The translations under genes were made by a program, and so were the position numbers. A DNA stretch of 6,610 nucleotides from HGM10836 sp045580645 (GTDB lineage: Bacteria; Bacillota_I; Bacilli_A; RF39; UBA660). The DNA lies in contig JAZNOG010000071.1 in NCBI GenBank assembly GCA_045580645.1, forward strand, positions 1 to 6,610. The letters run 5' to 3'. Numbering within the stretch: the first letter of the stretch is position 1; every line of letters begins with the position of its first letter. Shown piece after piece: positions 5,283 through 6,610 of the stretch. The notes beneath the pieces are model-generated. The model saw nothing but the letters and a program-made list of their open reading frames with translations. It was not told the origin of the DNA and searched no databases.

Positions 5283-6320
5283 ATGCATTATTTTGACCAT
5301 TCTGCTACTAGTTTAGTAAATAAAGAAGTTTTAGAAGAATTCAAAAATAAATTTATGTTTAATGGAACAAAAGAAGAATTTTTATTGCTCGAAGAAAAAG
5401 TAAAAAAAATTCTTAATACTAATTTAGAAGTCATATGGACAAGCGGCTCAAGCGAATCAAACAATTTAGCAATAAAAGGAATTGTATTAAACCATCCAAT
5501 AGGCTCTCACATAATTACCACAAGTTTAGAACATTCATCAATTAACGAAACATTAAAACATTTAGAAAAAAAAGGTTATATCATTGATTATGTAAAACTA
5601 AATAATGGAGTAGTCGATATAAAAAATCTAGAAAACATGATAACTGAAAAAACAATTTTAGTTACAATAGCATCCGTTAACAGTGAACTTGGAATATTAC
5701 AACCTATAGATAAAATAGGAAACATTCTAAAAAAATATGAAAATATTGTTTTTCACTCTGACATGACCCAAAGTATTGGAAAAATAAAAATCAACCTTGA
5801 AAATGTTGATTTAGTAAGTTTTTCTTCACATAAATTTAATGGTATAAAAGGAGCAGGAGTTCTACTTAAAAGAAAAGATATAGATTTAAAAAAAATCATT
5901 TATGGAACAAGAACATATAATTATGCTTTAATAAGTTCCATGGTTAAAGCTTTAGAAATAAGCTATAGTAATATCGATAACAATTATAATTACGTCTTAA
6001 AATTAAATAATAGAATAAGAGAATCTTTAAAAGAAAATAAAAACATAATAATCAATAGTGTAAATTCTATTCCTCACATATTAAATATAAGTGTTTTAAA
6101 TTTCAAACCCGAAACATTTGTGCATTATTTAGAACAATTTGATATATACATATCAACAAAAAGTGCTTGCTCTATATCAAACGATTATTCAAGTAACGTA
6201 TATGATGTAACTAACAATATAGAAAGAGCACAAACAAGTGTTAGAATAAGTTTATCAAGTCATAACACAATTGATGAAGTTGATAAATTAATTAACATTT
6301 TAAAAAATTTAGGAGGTTAA
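5283..6320 (+). CDS. NifS/IscS-type cysteine desulfurase, compact form
   Basis: A 345-residue PLP enzyme of the class V aminotransferase fold. It takes sulfur from cysteine, giving alanine and an enzyme persulfide for Fe-S clusters or tRNA thiolation. Seen in order: YFDHSATS (3-10), TSGSSESNNLAIKG (53-66), ITTSLEHSS with the stacking His84, VNSELGILQPI (132-142), HSDMTQ with Asp160 and Gln163, and SSHKFNGIKGAG with the PLP lysine Lys184. STKSACS with catalytic Cys296 and VRISL (320-324) follow. All core residues are present, so it should be active. It is shorter than usual (about 380-400). The N-terminal FGNPSS-type segment is reduced, and the GGGxERxxRxGT loop is cut down to YGTRTYN (207-213). 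ATG 5283 is chosen over GTG 5274 because the latter lies inside the Shine-Dalgarno site TAGGTGAT. The two following genes are coupled to it. No scaffold gene (iscU/sufU) is seen, so the sulfur acceptor is unknown; ThiI or MnmA are possibilities. Confidence 0.88.
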   Translation: MHYFDHSATSLVNKEVLEEFKNKFMFNGTKEEFLLLEEKVKKILNTNLEVIWTSGSSESNNLAIKGIVLNHPIGSHIITTSLEHSSINETLKHLEKKGYIIDYVKLNNGVVDIKNLENMITEKTILVTIASVNSELGILQPIDKIGNILKKYENIVFHSDMTQSIGKIKINLENVDLVSFSSHKFNGIKGAGVLLKRKDIDLKKIIYGTRTYNYALISSMVKALEISYSNIDNNYNYVLKLNNRIRESLKENKNIIINSVNSIPHILNISVLNFKPETFVHYLEQFDIYISTKSACSISNDYSSNVYDVTNNIERAQTSVRISLSSHNTIDEVDKLINILKNLGG

Positions 6321-6321
6321 A

Positions 6322-6606
6322 ATGCAAAAAAAAGACTTTAAAAATTTATATGTTGCCTACTTATGTAACTTAAAAAAAGAAGGATATATGATAAATGTTT
6401 ACAACCTTAATAGAACTGTTGTATATAAAAAAGAAGATGGGAGTTATTTTGATATTTTAACTGAACAAACATATAATGTTTTAATTATTGATGAACAAGG
6501 AAAAATTAATACAAAAGAAGAAGGAATCTATTTAACTTTGTTAACACCATATGAAGAATATTTAAAAAACAAAGAAAAATCTAAAGTAATGAGGATAAAA
6601 AAATGA
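6322..6606 (+). CDS. Small hypothetical protein, second gene of the desulfurase operon
   Basis: A 94-residue protein that I do not recognise. ATG 6322 lies one base after the desulfurase stop, and its Shine-Dalgarno AGGAGG (6311-6316) is embedded in the last codons of that gene (Leu-Gly-Gly), so translation is coupled. The product is Lys-, Tyr- and Glu-rich, with no membrane segment, Cys or signal peptide. An N-terminal helix (about 1-21) is followed by alternating strand-like pieces (INVYNLNRTVVY, YFDILTEQTYNVLIIDEQG, GIYLTLL) and a basic helical tail ending MRIKK. It looks like a small alpha/beta domain. Its stop TGA overlaps the start of the next gene (ATGA), so it belongs to at least a three-gene operon with the desulfurase. 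A partner or regulator of sulfur transfer is possible but only by position. Confidence 0.8.
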   Translation: MQKKDFKNLYVAYLCNLKKEGYMINVYNLNRTVVYKKEDGSYFDILTEQTYNVLIIDEQGKINTKEEGIYLTLLTPYEEYLKNKEKSKVMRIKK

Positions 6607-6610
6607 AAGA
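6603..6610 (+). CDS. Start of a further gene in the desulfurase operon (cut by window end)
   Basis: ATG 6603 overlaps the preceding stop by four bases (ATGA) and has GAGGA at 6591-6595, 7 bases upstream. Only Met-Lys and part of a third codon are visible. In many Bacillota a tRNA 4-thiouridine sulfurtransferase gene (thiI) follows a NifS-type gene, so thiI is a reasonable guess, but nothing here proves it. Confidence 0.5.

Noticed and set aside
1..6610. CRISPR array or transposase
   Set aside because: No regularly spaced repeats and no DDE or HUH transposase motifs are seen on either strand.
1..6610. Mycoplasma-type code with TGA read as Trp
   Set aside because: Trp positions in MntP and the desulfurase use TGG, and TGA 6604-6606 is a well-placed stop overlapping the next start.

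Overview
The window is very AT-rich, with compact gene spacing, strong purine-rich Shine-Dalgarno sites (AGGAGG, AGGTGAT), consensus sigma-70/sigma-A type promoters and a tRNA gene that encodes its own CCA end. TGG is used for Trp and TGA looks like a stop. Together these suggest a low-GC Bacillota, of the reduced gut Bacilli or Mollicute-relative kind that still uses the standard bacterial code. This is inference from composition and gene content; no species can be named.

Layout. 1-367: 3' end of a queH gene (queuosine tRNA modification), closed by a terminator. 415-2883: a consensus promoter, then typA/bipA (ribosome-associated GTPase) and mntP (manganese exporter), with no terminator between them. 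2889-3839: its own extended -10 promoter, an unrecognised 267-aa soluble protein, and a strong hairpin terminator with an unusually large loop. 3840-4219: a decayed stretch holding a frameshifted CarD-like gene remnant and, unexpectedly, broken pieces of a tRNA-Gly in forward orientation. 4220-4341 (minus): an intact tRNA-Gly(UCC) with a perfect-consensus promoter and its own terminator. 4399-5154 (minus): a 251-aa protein whose residue pattern suggests a PD-(D/E)XK-type nuclease. 5237-6610: a promoter followed by a compact NifS-type cysteine desulfurase, a translationally coupled 94-aa unknown, and the first codons of another coupled gene.

How the genes fit together. Much of the recognisable content concerns tRNA or translation: QueH acts on tRNA, BipA on the ribosome, and the cysteine desulfurase supplies sulfur that could serve tRNA thiolation or Fe-S assembly. 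QueH itself is an Fe-S enzyme. They lie in separate transcription units, so this is a shared theme and not an operon. The accessory part is 3744-5154, around the tRNA-Gly gene: pseudogene debris, a tRNA ghost in inverted orientation, and a solitary nuclease-like gene. The most unusual signal in the window is the tRNA-Gly ghost. Three blocks collinear with the intact tRNA are split by about 70 bases, and the 5' block now looks like a transcription terminator.
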